Shown: positions 42,209-55,470, counted from the first letter of the stretch. The stretch: 64,000 bases of DNA from Porticoccaceae bacterium (GCA_029252555.1 JAQXBF010000025.1:1-64000); one strand, 5' to 3'. Notes: generated from the letters alone by a model not told the origin. Numbers and translations are program-made.

Positions 42209-42446
42209 TGCTATACCCTCTGTAATTATTTAAGTCCCCAAATGGCAGACTTATAGATGTTTTGACAGTTATACTGTAAAAACAATTATTATCAAGCTCA
42301 ACATAAATATATTATTTCAAGTAGAAGGGGTTAAGCAAAACCCTCTGGCGCAGAAATAATAGCTTTGCTCGTTTTTTACCCCCAACTCTGCAATAGTGGA
42401 TCAATAAAAATCGGCTCACAGCCAATAATAAAAATAAAGGGTCAGT

Positions 42447-43748
42447 ATGGAAAAGCCACTAGGGCAACCGCAAGTATCACCAAAAGCCACAGGCATACTA
42501 CTGTTTTTGCTGCTGCTCAATATACTTAATATGGTCGATCGGACCCTGATCACCAGCTTTGGCACTGCGATTATTACCGATCTTGGCCTCAGCGACTCCC
42601 AGTTTGGTATGCTGACCGGCCCAATCTTTGTGTTCTTTTACTCCATTATGGGTCTGTTTATGGGCGCTCTGGCAGATCGCGTGCATAGACCGCGCCTTAT
42701 AGCAGCGGGCTTGGTGCTGTGGAGTGCTTTGACCGCAGTGTCAGGCCTTGCCAAAAACTTTGCTCAGATCGGCATAGCTCGATTGTTTATTGGTGTGGGT
42801 GAGTCGGCAATGGCGCCCTCTGCTATTTCCATGATCTCAGATCTGATTCCCAAAGCTAGACGAGGCACAGCCACGGGCATCTATTATCTGGGTGTGCCCC
42901 TGGGAGCTGGAGCCAGCTTTATTGTTGCAGGCATACTCGGCCCCATGATTGGCTGGCGTAACTGCTTCTTGCTGCTGGGCGGGTTGGGGCTGGTTTTAGC
43001 GCTGGTACTGCTGTTGATAAAAGATCCAGAGCGAGGTGCAATGGAAGAAAAAGGCGGCGCCGCAGACCAGCAAGAGAGTCTGATCGGTGGCAACTGGCGG
43101 GGCATTGTCTCCGATGTTTTTGCGGTGGTGAAATCAACACCGGCGCTAGCCTGGACCATGATCGGAGCGGTGTTTTTGCATATACCGTTGGGCGCTGGGC
43201 AGTTTGCCATCGTCTGGCTTGAGCGTGAGAGGGGCTTTGGTCTAGGTGAAATCAGCGCTACTTACGGGCTAATCTATATAGTCTTTGGCACGGCTGGCAC
43301 CTTTTTGGGTGGCATACTTAGCGACTGGTATCAGGCCAGATACAAAGGTGGCAGAGTACGATTTTTGGCCCTGTTAATGCTGGCAGTGACGCCATTATTG
43401 ATTTCATTTCGCTTTGTGAATCCTTCATCGGCACTGTTCTATGTGGGCATGGCCGCAGGTATGTTTAGCGTAAGCTCTTTTTATGGCCCGGCATTTTCAA
43501 CGGTGCAGGACCTGACCCCAGTGCGGCTGCGCGGGGTAATGACAGGATTGCTACTGGTGGCCTGTAATCTGCTTGGTCTGGGTATAGGCGCTATGATGAC
43601 TGGTGTTCTCAGCGATGTGTTCCTCGCTAATGGTATTTTCGAGCCCCTTACCAAAGCCTTGTTGAGTGCCGATATCCTGTCTGCTGCTGCACCATTTAGC
43701 TTTATTGTGGCCTCTATCTATCTCGAAAAGATGAAGACCAGAGCCTAA
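42447..43748 (+). CDS. MFS transporter
   Basis: Hydrophobic 12-TM-like; GALADRVHRPRLIAAGLVLWS. Confidence 0.9.
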   Translation: MEKPLGQPQVSPKATGILLFLLLLNILNMVDRTLITSFGTAIITDLGLSDSQFGMLTGPIFVFFYSIMGLFMGALADRVHRPRLIAAGLVLWSALTAVSGLAKNFAQIGIARLFIGVGESAMAPSAISMISDLIPKARRGTATGIYYLGVPLGAGASFIVAGILGPMIGWRNCFLLLGGLGLVLALVLLLIKDPERGAMEEKGGAADQQESLIGGNWRGIVSDVFAVVKSTPALAWTMIGAVFLHIPLGAGQFAIVWLERERGFGLGEISATYGLIYIVFGTAGTFLGGILSDWYQARYKGGRVRFLALLMLAVTPLLISFRFVNPSSALFYVGMAAGMFSVSSFYGPAFSTVQDLTPVRLRGVMTGLLLVACNLLGLGIGAMMTGVLSDVFLANGIFEPLTKALLSADILSAAAPFSFIVASIYLEKMKTRA

Positions 43749-43883
43749 ATTGCCAATTTGGCCTGCCGCCCATGAGAGGCTAATTGGCATAGGCTCTTAA
43801 ATTGCTGGCATAGAATCCAAAGAGTATTCCCAGCTAAATCAGTAGTATCTCCGTCCATAATAACTTTTTGGAGAATATAGTCG

Positions 43884-45698
43884 ATGGCAGAAAAAACGAT
43901 TCGTATAGCTGGCGCCAGTGGCTTTTGGGGTGATGCAGCTCGCGCTACGCCGCAGTTGTTAAAAGACGGTAATCTGGACTTTATTGCCTACGACTATCTG
44001 GCCGAGATCACCATGTCGATTATGGCCCGCGCACGGGCTAAAAATCCCGACTATGGCTATGCGCTGGACTTTGTTACTGCCGCCATGAAACCCAATCTAA
44101 AAGAGATCGCCCGTCAGGGGGTCAAAATTGTTTCCAATGCCGGTGGAGTAAACCCTCAGGCCTGTGCCAATGCGCTGCGGGCTGTGATTGCCGAGATGGG
44201 TCTGGAGCTCAAGGTCGCCTGTGTGCTGGGTGACGATATGATCGATCATCGGGATGACTTAGCCGAGCAGGGCTATACCGAGATGTTTACCGGCGCGGCT
44301 TTCCCCGCTGTAGATAAAATTGCCAGTATTAATACCTATCTGGGTGCTTTTCCTGTGGCTATGGCGTTGGATAAGGGTGCAGATATTGTGGTTACGGGCC
44401 GCAGTGTCGATAGCGCCGTTACTCTAGGCGCCTGTATCTATAGTTTTGGTTGGGATCGGCATGATCTCGATCAGCTAGCCATGGGTTCATTGGCTGGCCA
44501 TATTATTGAATGTGGCCCCCAGGCCACTGGCGGTAACTTTACTGATTGGGAAGATGTACACAGCTTGGAAACCATTGGTTATCCGATTGCCGAGTTGCGT
44601 GCCGATGGCAGCTTTGACTGTTCCAAGCCCGAGGGCACAGGCGGCCTGGTCACTCGTGCAACCATTGCCGAGCAGATGGTATATGAAATAGGTGACCCTC
44701 AAGCCTATATGTTGCCGGATGTGGTCTGCGATTTCTCCAATGTTGCGTTGGAGCAGGTGGGGGAAAATCTGGTGCGTGTCACTGGCGCCACTGGTTTGCC
44801 TGCTCCTGATACCTACAAAGTCTGCACCACCTATGCCGATGAATTTCGCGGTGGCACCAATATGACCTTTTATGGGGTGGATGCGGATCGCAAGGCGCAA
44901 AAATTGGCCGATGCGATCTTCGCGGCCTCCCGTCGCACCTTGCAACAGTTTGGCTTGGCAGATTTCAGTGAAACCAGTGTTGAACTGATTGGCGCTGAGA
45001 GTCAGTACGGTAGCAATGCTCAGGTCAGTCACTGTCGAGAGCTGGTTATGAAAATTGCCGCCAAACATCCAGATGCCGCTGGAATTGGCATTATGCTCAA
45101 AGAAGCTGTGGGCCTGGGGCTGGCAACACCGCCGGGGCTCTCTGGTTTTGCTGGTGCAAGGCCAAGCCCATCGCCAGTAGTGCGGTTATTTTCCTTTGCA
45201 CTGGCCAAGGGCACGGCCAAGATTCAGATAGAGCTGGATGGAGCTATTTTTGATTTGCCGGATAGTCCAGGCGTTGCTTTGGACCGCGCTGCGCTTATTC
45301 GACCTGATGTTCCAGCAGCTCCTGCAGATGCCACAGTCTCTGTGCCACTGATAAAGCTGGCTTGGGGCCGCAGTGGTGACAAGGGCGACAAGGCCAATAT
45401 AGGTATTATCGCCCGCCGGCCAAAGTATCTGCCCTATATATATGCCGCGCTGACAGAGCAGGCAGTGGCGGATCGCTTTGGGCACTTTATAAGCGTGGGG
45501 GCCACTGGTAGCAGTGGTGGATATGTCGAGCGCTATTTAATGCCTGGCACTGATGCAATTAACTTTTTGATTCACAATGTCTTGGGTGGCGGCGGCATGG
45601 CCAGTATTCGCAATGATGCTCAGGGTAAAGGCTATGCCCAGCTACTGTTGGATGCAGCGATCCCGGTTAGCGCTGAGATAGCCAGCCAACTAAAATAA
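43884..45698 (+). CDS. atuA: AtuA family protein (DUF1446, acyclic terpene utilisation)
   Basis: RIAGASGFWGDAARATPQLL, VSNAGGVNPQACANALR, VVTGRSVDSAVTLGACIY, LAWGRSGDKGDKANIGIIAR. Confidence 0.88.
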   Translation: MAEKTIRIAGASGFWGDAARATPQLLKDGNLDFIAYDYLAEITMSIMARARAKNPDYGYALDFVTAAMKPNLKEIARQGVKIVSNAGGVNPQACANALRAVIAEMGLELKVACVLGDDMIDHRDDLAEQGYTEMFTGAAFPAVDKIASINTYLGAFPVAMALDKGADIVVTGRSVDSAVTLGACIYSFGWDRHDLDQLAMGSLAGHIIECGPQATGGNFTDWEDVHSLETIGYPIAELRADGSFDCSKPEGTGGLVTRATIAEQMVYEIGDPQAYMLPDVVCDFSNVALEQVGENLVRVTGATGLPAPDTYKVCTTYADEFRGGTNMTFYGVDADRKAQKLADAIFAASRRTLQQFGLADFSETSVELIGAESQYGSNAQVSHCRELVMKIAAKHPDAAGIGIMLKEAVGLGLATPPGLSGFAGARPSPSPVVRLFSFALAKGTAKIQIELDGAIFDLPDSPGVALDRAALIRPDVPAAPADATVSVPLIKLAWGRSGDKGDKANIGIIARRPKYLPYIYAALTEQAVADRFGHFISVGATGSSGGYVERYLMPGTDAINFLIHNVLGGGGMASIRNDAQGKGYAQLLLDAAIPVSAEIASQLK

Positions 45699-45722
45699 TA
45701 AGATCAATCTGGAGACACACCC

Positions 45723-47345
45723 ATGGCAGTATTTGCCTCAAAGATTAATACCAGTTCTGAGACCTATTTAAGACAGCGAGCAGAGATGCTTGAGCTAGTG
45801 GATAAGCTTACAGAGCTGAATAGTCGCGGTCGTGCTATCTCGGAAAAGCGCAAACCACGCTTTGATAAGCGTGGCCAGTTGACGCCCAGAGAGCGACTGG
45901 CGCGACTGCTAGATCCCGGTATGCCATTTTTGGAGATTGGTAATCTGGCGGGCTATAAGCTGGATACCAAAGATGAGGCCAAGTCGATACCCGGTGGCAC
46001 GGTGATTGCCGGTATTGGTTTTATCTCTGGGGTGCGCTGCTGTGTGGTGGTGGACGATAGCGGTATTCTGGCGGGCTCATTGACTCTGGCCGGTGGTTAC
46101 CGTATTGCCCGGGCCCAGCAGATTTCGCTTGAGCAAAGGTTGCCCTTTGTACATCTGGTAGAGAGTGCCGGGGGTGACTTAATGAATTACACCGTTGAGA
46201 ACTTTGCTGAAGGCGGTGATTTATTTGGTGCGCTGGCCAAACTGAGTAAGGAGGGTATTCCGGTAATCTCTATTTTGCATGGTTCCTCTACCGCTGGTGG
46301 CGCCTATATGCCGGGCCTAAGTGACTATGTGATTGCGGTTAAAGGCACAGGTCGGGCCTTTTTGGCAGGTCCGCCACTGCTTAAAGCGGCTACGGGAGAG
46401 ATAGCCACAGAAGAAGAGCTGGGTGGCTCGGAGATGCATGCCACCACCTCTGGTCTGGCGGAATATCTGGCAGAAAATGATGGCCATGGCATTCAGATTT
46501 GCCGCGAAGTGGTGGCCCGGTTGCAATGGAATGATAGCTGCCAGCTGCCCAAGGCTCGGGCATTTGCAGAACCTATTTACGATCCAGATGAGCTAGCCGG
46601 GGTAATTCCCGTGGATTACCGCACCCCTTATGATATGCGCGAGCTGGTGGCCCGAGTGGTGGATGGTTCCGATTTTCTCGATTTTAAACCGCGCTTTGGT
46701 GTGTCCACAGTCTGCATACAGGCGAAAATCTTTGGTCAGGCGGTGGGTATTATCGGCAATAATGGCCCCATTGACCCCCAGGGTGCCAACAAGGCTACCC
46801 AGTTTTTACAGCTTTTAGATCAGGCCGATATTCCTGCGCTGTTTTTCCAAAATACCACCGGCTATATCGTCGGCACCAAGTCTGAACAGGCGGGCATGAT
46901 TAAACATGGCTCGAAAATGATTCAGGCGGTGCGCAATATTGAAGTGCCGCGCATTACCTTTATGACTGGAGCCAGCTTTGGTGCCGGTAACTATGGCATG
47001 TGTGGCCGCGGCTATGATCCGGATTTTCTGTATACCTTCCCCAATGCCAAAATGGGTGTAATGGGCGGTGAGCAAGCGGCTAAAACAATGTCTATGGTGG
47101 CTCGGGGCAAGGCCGCAGCCATGGGTGTTGAGCCTGACGAGGAGGCGTTGGCGGCTCAGGAGAAGGGCTTGGCCCATATCTTTGACTCCCAGTCCGATGC
47201 GTTTTATACCTCTGGCCATTTATTGGATGACGGGATGATTGATCCACGCAATATGCGCAAGACCCTGGGTATGCTGCTGGAGACTGTTCGCGAAGCCCGC
47301 GGCAGAACCGTGCGCCCCAATAGCTTTGGCATCGCCCGCTTGTAA
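45723..47345 (+). CDS. atuC: Acyl-CoA carboxylase beta subunit (AtuC-like)
   Basis: RGQLTPRERLARLLDPG, GSSTAGGAYMPGLSDY, NNGPIDPQGANKATQFLQLLDQADIPALF. Confidence 0.82.
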   Translation: MAVFASKINTSSETYLRQRAEMLELVDKLTELNSRGRAISEKRKPRFDKRGQLTPRERLARLLDPGMPFLEIGNLAGYKLDTKDEAKSIPGGTVIAGIGFISGVRCCVVVDDSGILAGSLTLAGGYRIARAQQISLEQRLPFVHLVESAGGDLMNYTVENFAEGGDLFGALAKLSKEGIPVISILHGSSTAGGAYMPGLSDYVIAVKGTGRAFLAGPPLLKAATGEIATEEELGGSEMHATTSGLAEYLAENDGHGIQICREVVARLQWNDSCQLPKARAFAEPIYDPDELAGVIPVDYRTPYDMRELVARVVDGSDFLDFKPRFGVSTVCIQAKIFGQAVGIIGNNGPIDPQGANKATQFLQLLDQADIPALFFQNTTGYIVGTKSEQAGMIKHGSKMIQAVRNIEVPRITFMTGASFGAGNYGMCGRGYDPDFLYTFPNAKMGVMGGEQAAKTMSMVARGKAAAMGVEPDEEALAAQEKGLAHIFDSQSDAFYTSGHLLDDGMIDPRNMRKTLGMLLETVREARGRTVRPNSFGIARL

Positions 47346-47370
47346 ACCCGCTTAGAGGCTGAGAATAACC

Positions 47371-48186
47371 ATGACTGATCTATCTAAAAATAAATTGCCG
47401 AACATCCATTCGCTAATATTAGACCGAGATGATTCGGTATTAAAAATCTGGTTAAACCGCCCCGAGGCCAAAAATGCACTGTCGGCAGAGATGACCGATG
47501 AGCTAAATCTGGTACTGGACAGCGTGCGCGATGACCGCAGTATCCGCACTATTGTGCTGCGCGGGAAAGGTGGTGTGTTCTGTGCTGGGGGTGATATCAA
47601 AGGGTTTAAGTCGGGCATGCAGGCAACCGATGCCAGCGAGGTGGCCAAGAGCAACCGCACCTTTGGCGATCTGATGATCAAGTTAAATGAGCAGCCCCAG
47701 GTGGTGATTATTTTGGTTGAGGGTGCGGCCATCGGCGGCGGTCTGGGTTTGGCCTGTGTGGCCGATGTGACGTTGGTGACTGCTGATGCAAGGTTCCGTT
47801 TAAGCGAGACCAGCCTGGGTATCCCCCCGGCGCAGATTGCGCCTTTTGTCACTGAGCGAGTTGGGCTCACTCAGGCGCGACGCCTGATGCTTACTGGTGC
47901 GCGCTTTAAAGGAGAGGAGGCCGTGACCTTGGGTATTGCCCATGGAGTGGCCTCAGATGTGACTGACTTGGAAGCCCAGTGCGAGACTATTCTGGGCCAT
48001 ATCAAGGCCTGTGCCCCCGGCGCCAATGCGGTGACCAAGGGTATTTTATTTGAAACATTGCGGCGACCTCGGGCGGAGGCTTTAGATTTTGCCTCCCATG
48101 GTTTTGCCCAATGTATGTTGAGCCCTGAAGGTCTGGAAGGGGTGGCAGCCTTTGTTGAGAAACGCCCAGCCTCTTGGAATAAATAG
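47371..48186 (+). CDS. atuE: Enoyl-CoA hydratase/isomerase (AtuE-like)
   Basis: LRGKGGVFCAGGDIKGF, EGAAIGGGLGLACVADVTL. Confidence 0.8.
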   Translation: MTDLSKNKLPNIHSLILDRDDSVLKIWLNRPEAKNALSAEMTDELNLVLDSVRDDRSIRTIVLRGKGGVFCAGGDIKGFKSGMQATDASEVAKSNRTFGDLMIKLNEQPQVVIILVEGAAIGGGLGLACVADVTLVTADARFRLSETSLGIPPAQIAPFVTERVGLTQARRLMLTGARFKGEEAVTLGIAHGVASDVTDLEAQCETILGHIKACAPGANAVTKGILFETLRRPRAEALDFASHGFAQCMLSPEGLEGVAAFVEKRPASWNK

Positions 48187-48200
48187 TAGGAATATTATTG

Positions 48201-50213
48201 ATGAAACGTTTTAACAGCCTATTAATTGCCAACCGCGGCGAAATCGCTTGTCGGGTTATTCGCACAGCTAAGCGGCTGGGCTATCACACCATAGCGGTCT
48301 ACTCCGATGCCGATGCGGGTGCCCCCCATGTGCAACTTGCCGATGACACCGTGCGGATTGGTCCCGGCCCTGTGGGTGAGTCCTATCTGTTGGCGGGAAA
48401 TATTCTTGAGGCGGCAGCCACAAGCGGTGCTGAAGCGATTCACCCGGGTTATGGTTTTCTAAGTGAAAATGCCCAGTTTGCCGAAGCGGTTGAGAGTGCC
48501 GGGTTGATCTTTATTGGCCCCACCCGCGAAGCCATTGATGTGATGGGTAATAAAGCCGAATCCAAGCGCCGTATGATCGAGGCGAGTGTGCCCTGTGTGC
48601 CCGGCTATGAGGGGCATGATCAGTCGGATGAAGTTCTGCTAGCCGAGGGTAATAAGATTGATCTGCCGTTGATGGTCAAAGCTGCGGCTGGCGGCGGTGG
48701 CCGTGGAATGCGCCTAGTGCATGACTATGCCGATTTGGCTAATGCCATTAAGTTGGCGCGCGCTGAAGCCGAAGGGGCCTTTGGTTCCGGTGAGCTTATT
48801 TTAGAGAAGGCGATTATCCAGCCACGTCATGTGGAGATACAGGTGTTTGCCGACACCATGGGCAATACCATTCACTTGGGTGAGCGAGACTGCTCTGTGC
48901 AGCGCCGTCACCAGAAGGTTATCGAAGAAGCCCCATGCCCAATTATGACTTCAGAACTTCGTGAGCAGATGGGTCAGTCGGCCATCGATGCGGCCAAAAG
49001 TGTTAACTATCGCGGTGCTGGCACGGTAGAATTTTTGTTGGATACCAGCGGAGCATTCTACTTTTTGGAAATGAACACACGCCTACAGGTAGAGCATCCG
49101 GTGACCGAGCTAATTACCGGTTTGGATTTGGTGGCATTGCAGCTTCAGGTGGCGCAGGGTGAGCCCTTGGGTATGACCCAGCAGGATGTTAGTTTAAATG
49201 GTGCTGCGATAGAAGTGCGCCTGTATACAGAAGATCCTAGCCAAGACTTTTTACCAGCCTCTGGCCCGGTCGATCTGTGGAGACCTGCCACAGGCGTTGG
49301 TGTGCGGATTGATGCAGGTATTTGCTCGGGTCAGGCGATTTCGCCTTTCTATGATCCCATGGTCGCCAAGGTTATTGGCTATGGTCCCGACCGTGAGACC
49401 GCGCGTCTGCGTCTAATCGAAGCTCTTAAACAAACAGTATTATTTGGCACGCCCAACAATAAAGATTTCTTGATTGAATGTTTAGAAAAACAGAACTTTA
49501 TCGATGGTGCGGCAACCACTGCCTTCATTGATGAAGAGTTTGCTGAAGATGATCTGGCGGTGGCCATACCGAGCTTTGAAGATGCGGCGGTAGCGGCGGT
49601 GATTGAATTGGCACTGGAATACCAGCGCAATAAAGCCAGCAGCTTATTAGTGAACGATAGCCTGCGCAATTGGACCAGTGCCAGTGCTATGGTCTCGCGC
49701 AAGCAGTATGTCTTTGGCGAGGTGATCAGAGATATCTCGGTATCCCCTGTGGCCAATAGCAGCAATATCTATTCGGTATATGATGCAGGGGCAGAGTACA
49801 GCGCTGAGATTGAGCTGCATAGCCTTGGGGCAAATACCGCTGAGTTAATAGTTAATGGCGCAGCTCAGAGGGCAACCTTTATGTCGCCTAAGCCTGGGCA
49901 GCTGCACTGTTCTGTGGCCGGTCGTGGGGCCATGTTCAGAGATATGATTATTCTCGATGGGGCCATTGATGAGGCTGCTGGCGGCGGCCGTGTGGTTGCG
50001 CCTATGCATGGCCTGCTGTTGGAAGTGTTAGTTAAGCCGGGTGATCAGGTGACCAGGGGGCAAAATCTCGCGGTACTTGAAGCCATGAAAATGCATTATG
50101 AAATTGTCGCAGAGATTGATGGCACAGTGGAGGAAGTCACCGCAGTTGCCGGTAATCAGGTCGCCGCAGACGACGTATTAATTGAAATTACACAACAGGA
50201 TAAGGAAGCATAA
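48201..50213 (+). CDS. atuF: Biotin-dependent acyl-CoA carboxylase alpha subunit (AtuF-like)
   Basis: LLIANRGEIACRVIRTAKRLG, AAAGGGGRGMRLV, EMNTRLQVEHPVTE, biotin motif VLEAMKMHYEI. Confidence 0.85.
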   Translation: MKRFNSLLIANRGEIACRVIRTAKRLGYHTIAVYSDADAGAPHVQLADDTVRIGPGPVGESYLLAGNILEAAATSGAEAIHPGYGFLSENAQFAEAVESAGLIFIGPTREAIDVMGNKAESKRRMIEASVPCVPGYEGHDQSDEVLLAEGNKIDLPLMVKAAAGGGGRGMRLVHDYADLANAIKLARAEAEGAFGSGELILEKAIIQPRHVEIQVFADTMGNTIHLGERDCSVQRRHQKVIEEAPCPIMTSELREQMGQSAIDAAKSVNYRGAGTVEFLLDTSGAFYFLEMNTRLQVEHPVTELITGLDLVALQLQVAQGEPLGMTQQDVSLNGAAIEVRLYTEDPSQDFLPASGPVDLWRPATGVGVRIDAGICSGQAISPFYDPMVAKVIGYGPDRETARLRLIEALKQTVLFGTPNNKDFLIECLEKQNFIDGAATTAFIDEEFAEDDLAVAIPSFEDAAVAAVIELALEYQRNKASSLLVNDSLRNWTSASAMVSRKQYVFGEVIRDISVSPVANSSNIYSVYDAGAEYSAEIELHSLGANTAELIVNGAAQRATFMSPKPGQLHCSVAGRGAMFRDMIILDGAIDEAAGGGRVVAPMHGLLLEVLVKPGDQVTRGQNLAVLEAMKMHYEIVAEIDGTVEEVTAVAGNQVAADDVLIEITQQDKEA

Positions 50214-50860
50214 TGGCACTTAAACTTTGGCATTGCGCCGGGGCACGATCAATTCGCCCACTGTGGACATTGGAAGAAATGGACCTGGACTACGAGTTGG
50301 AGCTAATGAAGTTTCCCCCGCGCTTTGTTCATGAGGGCTATACCGATATTAACCCCATTGGCACTGTGCCATTTTTTACCGATGATGCCGGCGGGCCGAA
50401 CAATACAGTTGAAATGACAGAGTCGGCAGGTATCAGCCAGTATTTGGTGGAAAAATACGGCCCCACTGATTTGGCCGTGGGTTTGGATGAGCCAGATTAC
50501 GGTAGCTACTTAAACTGGCTGCACCGCAGTGATGCGACACTGACTTTTCCCCAGACTCTGGTACTGAGATACACCATTCTTGAGCCGGAAGCGACCCGTC
50601 TGCCCAAGGTTGCCGAAGACTACGGTAAATGGTTTTACAGCCGCCTGCGATCAGTGGAGACGACCATGGCAGATAGGGAGTTTCTGTGTGCGGACCGTTT
50701 TACCATTGCTGATATTGCAGTGGGCTATGCGCTGCATCTGGCTGAGACGCTTAAATTAAGCAGCGGCTTCAAGCCTAATACTATCGCCTATTATGAAAGA
50801 CTTAGGGCGCGACCGGCGTTCCAACGCGCAATCAATTATGATCCAGATGTATCTAGTTAG
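50213..50860 (+). CDS. Glutathione S-transferase family protein
   Basis: LKLWHCAGARSIRPLWTLEEM; NPIGTVPFFTDD; one-base overlap with atuF stop. Confidence 0.85.
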   Translation: MALKLWHCAGARSIRPLWTLEEMDLDYELELMKFPPRFVHEGYTDINPIGTVPFFTDDAGGPNNTVEMTESAGISQYLVEKYGPTDLAVGLDEPDYGSYLNWLHRSDATLTFPQTLVLRYTILEPEATRLPKVAEDYGKWFYSRLRSVETTMADREFLCADRFTIADIAVGYALHLAETLKLSSGFKPNTIAYYERLRARPAFQRAINYDPDVSS

Positions 50861-50898
50861 AAGTAATTACTCGAAATAATAATTAAAAGTAAAAGTGA

Positions 50899-52959
<2,061 letters not shown>

Positions 52960-53092
52960 TGGTTGGATTTTTAGACCGTTTAGTCAGCAACTTATATTGA
53001 CAGTTATCGTGCCATAATCTACTGTCGCGGATATGAAAAGGTGGGCTGCATCGCGGCAGTCTGGACTAAATATTTTTTAGGAGTGAACCCAA

Positions 53093-54277
53093 TTGGATAT
53101 TAATTTTTCAGCAGAAGACCTCGCGTTTAGAGACGAGGTGCGTGATTTTTTTGTCAGTGAGTACGATAGCACTCTAGCCAGCCAGTTAAGTGGTGGTCAG
53201 GGCAAAGATTATAAGGGTGCTATTGTGGCTTGGCAGAATAAGTTGCATGCCAAAGGCTGGCTAGCACCGGGCTGGCCGACGCAATATGGCGGCACAGACT
53301 GGACTGCAACGCAAAAGTTTATCTATGAGACTGAGCGCGGTTTGGCGGGTATCCCAGATGTGGTTCCCTTTGGTCTGAAGATGGTTGCTCCGGTTATTTA
53401 CACCTTTGGTAATGAAGAGCAAAAAGCTAAATTTTTGCCCCGTATTTTGGAGAGCAAAGATTGGTGGTGTCAGGGTTATTCTGAGCCCGGTGCAGGTTCT
53501 GACCTCGCTGCGCTAAACACCACAGCCGACTACGCTGGTGATAACTATATTGTTAATGGTCGCAAAATTTGGACCACCTTTGCCCAGTACGCCGATTGGA
53601 TTTTCTGCCTGGTACGTACCAGCAAAGGCATGCGCAAGCAGCAGGGCATTAGCTTCTTGTTGATCGACATGAAAACGCCGGGAATAACCGTTAAGCCTAT
53701 CGTGACCATTGATGGCAAGCACAGCCTCAATGAGGTACTGTTTGAAGGTGTTGCGGTACCAACTGAAAATCTAATCGGTGAACAGGACAAAGGCTGGACC
53801 TATGCTAAGGCGTTGCTGGCCCATGAGCGCACTGGTATGGCCGAGGTCGCTGATTCTACACGCTTGCTGGAGTCTCTAAAGCAACGCGCCATCGTAGAAG
53901 TCAATGGTGGCAAAGCCATGATCGAAGACCCTATTTTCCAGCTGCGTCTGTCGGATATTGAAATGGAATTGATGGCACTGGAGTATACTGAATTGCGTGT
54001 GTTTGCCTCAATGGCCGCCGGTGGTATGCCGGGCCCAGAGTCTTCGTTGCTGAAAATTAAAGGCACTGAAATTGCGCAGGCTATTCATGAGCTGCAGTTA
54101 CAGCTGGCGTCTTACTACGGTGGCGCTCTGCCCGACGATTTAAATGCCGAGCAGTTGGGGCATGACTTTGCCTTTGAAGCTCGTGGCAGATATATGTATG
54201 GGCGCGCAGCAACCATCTATGGTGGTTCCAATGAAGTTCAGCGCAATGTCATCGCGAAAGCGGTTCTAGGCCTATAA
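53093..54277 (+). CDS. Acyl-CoA dehydrogenase (TTG start)
   Basis: CQGYSEPGAGSDLAALNTTA, IYGGSNEVQRNVIAKAVLGL. Confidence 0.92.
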   Translation: MDINFSAEDLAFRDEVRDFFVSEYDSTLASQLSGGQGKDYKGAIVAWQNKLHAKGWLAPGWPTQYGGTDWTATQKFIYETERGLAGIPDVVPFGLKMVAPVIYTFGNEEQKAKFLPRILESKDWWCQGYSEPGAGSDLAALNTTADYAGDNYIVNGRKIWTTFAQYADWIFCLVRTSKGMRKQQGISFLLIDMKTPGITVKPIVTIDGKHSLNEVLFEGVAVPTENLIGEQDKGWTYAKALLAHERTGMAEVADSTRLLESLKQRAIVEVNGGKAMIEDPIFQLRLSDIEMELMALEYTELRVFASMAAGGMPGPESSLLKIKGTEIAQAIHELQLQLASYYGGALPDDLNAEQLGHDFAFEARGRYMYGRAATIYGGSNEVQRNVIAKAVLGL

Positions 54278-54327
54278 GCAGGCTCCCCTCGGGTTGAGCC
54301 TTTAAAAGATTTCAGGAGTTTACACAG

Positions 54328-55470
54328 ATGAATTTTGATTTTACCGAAGAACAAACCATGATAAAAGACAGCGTCTCGCGCTTTGTTAGAGACGAGTATG
54401 ACTTTGATACCAGAACTAAGATTGTTGGCTCAGAAGAGGGTATTAGCCGTGAATTCTGGTCCATGTTTGCCGAACTGGGCTGGTTGTCAGTGCCCTTTGC
54501 TGAAGAGTACGGTGGCTTTGGCGGCAGCGTCGAAGATATTGCGGCAGTGATGGAAGAACTTGGTAAAGGGATTGTGGTTGAACCCTATGCCTCTACTGTT
54601 GTGGTATTCGGCGGTCTGATGGCAGCCTCAACTAACGACGCCCTTAAAGCGGCTGTTATCCCCAGCATTATCGATGGCAGCTGCATGGGCTCATTTGCCT
54701 CAACAGAAGCTCAGTCTCGCTATGAGATGAGCGATGTTGCTACGACTGCAACTGCCTGCGATGGTGGTTATAAAATCAATGGTGAAAAAACCGTCGTCGC
54801 CAATGGCGGCACCGCCAATAAGTTTGTTGTTACCGCTCGCACTAGTGGTGAGCAGTTTGATCGCAATGGGGTCAGCCTGTTTTTGGTCGATGCTGATGCC
54901 TCTGGCGTGGAAGTGAAAAGCTACAAAATGATGGATGGCCAGAGTGCAGCGACAGTGACCCTCAATGATGTTGTGGTTGCCGAGAGCCAGCTTTTAGATA
55001 CAGTGGGAGAGGGCATGGACCTGATCGATCAGGTGATGCCACAGATTCTGATGGGTTTAAGTGCAGAGGCGCTGGGTATTATGGGCACCCTAAACAGCAC
55101 CACGGTTGAATACACCAAGGTGCGTCAGCAGTTTGATACACCTATTAGCTCTTTCCAGGTTCTGCAGCATCGTATGGTTGATACCTTTATGGCCTATGAG
55201 CAAACCAAGTCTATGCTCTATCGCGGTCTCTGTCAGACCGGTGAAAATGATCGTGCTGAGTTGCTGAAAACAGTGCATGCACTCAAGGCGACAGTGGCTC
55301 GTTATGGTCGTCTGGTCGGTGAAGAAGCGATTCAGATTCACGGTGGTATTGGTATGACTGACGAGTTGAATATTGGGCATTATGTTAAGCGCCTGATGAT
55401 GATTAACGTGACCTTTGGTGATGGTGATTACCATCAGAAGAAGTTTAATCAGCTGAGCTACTCTGCGTAA
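54328..55470 (+). CDS. Acyl-CoA dehydrogenase, small-subunit-like
   Basis: MNFDFTEEQTMIKDSVSRFVRD, QIHGGIGMTDELNIGHYVKRL. Confidence 0.92.
   Translation: MNFDFTEEQTMIKDSVSRFVRDEYDFDTRTKIVGSEEGISREFWSMFAELGWLSVPFAEEYGGFGGSVEDIAAVMEELGKGIVVEPYASTVVVFGGLMAASTNDALKAAVIPSIIDGSCMGSFASTEAQSRYEMSDVATTATACDGGYKINGEKTVVANGGTANKFVVTARTSGEQFDRNGVSLFLVDADASGVEVKSYKMMDGQSAATVTLNDVVVAESQLLDTVGEGMDLIDQVMPQILMGLSAEALGIMGTLNSTTVEYTKVRQQFDTPISSFQVLQHRMVDTFMAYEQTKSMLYRGLCQTGENDRAELLKTVHALKATVARYGRLVGEEAIQIHGGIGMTDELNIGHYVKRLMMINVTFGDGDYHQKKFNQLSYSA

Noticed and set aside
42260-42281. Imperfect palindrome TTTTGACAGTTATACTGTAAAA between SCP2 and MFS genes, sharing TTGACAGTTAT with a site near 52998
   Set aside because: Short and imperfect; the shared 11-mer could be a promoter -35 resemblance. 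Too weak to call an operator without a regulator or conservation.
44487-45068. 193-aa minus-strand ORF inside atuA
   Set aside because: Antisense shadow ORF of a well-supported gene.
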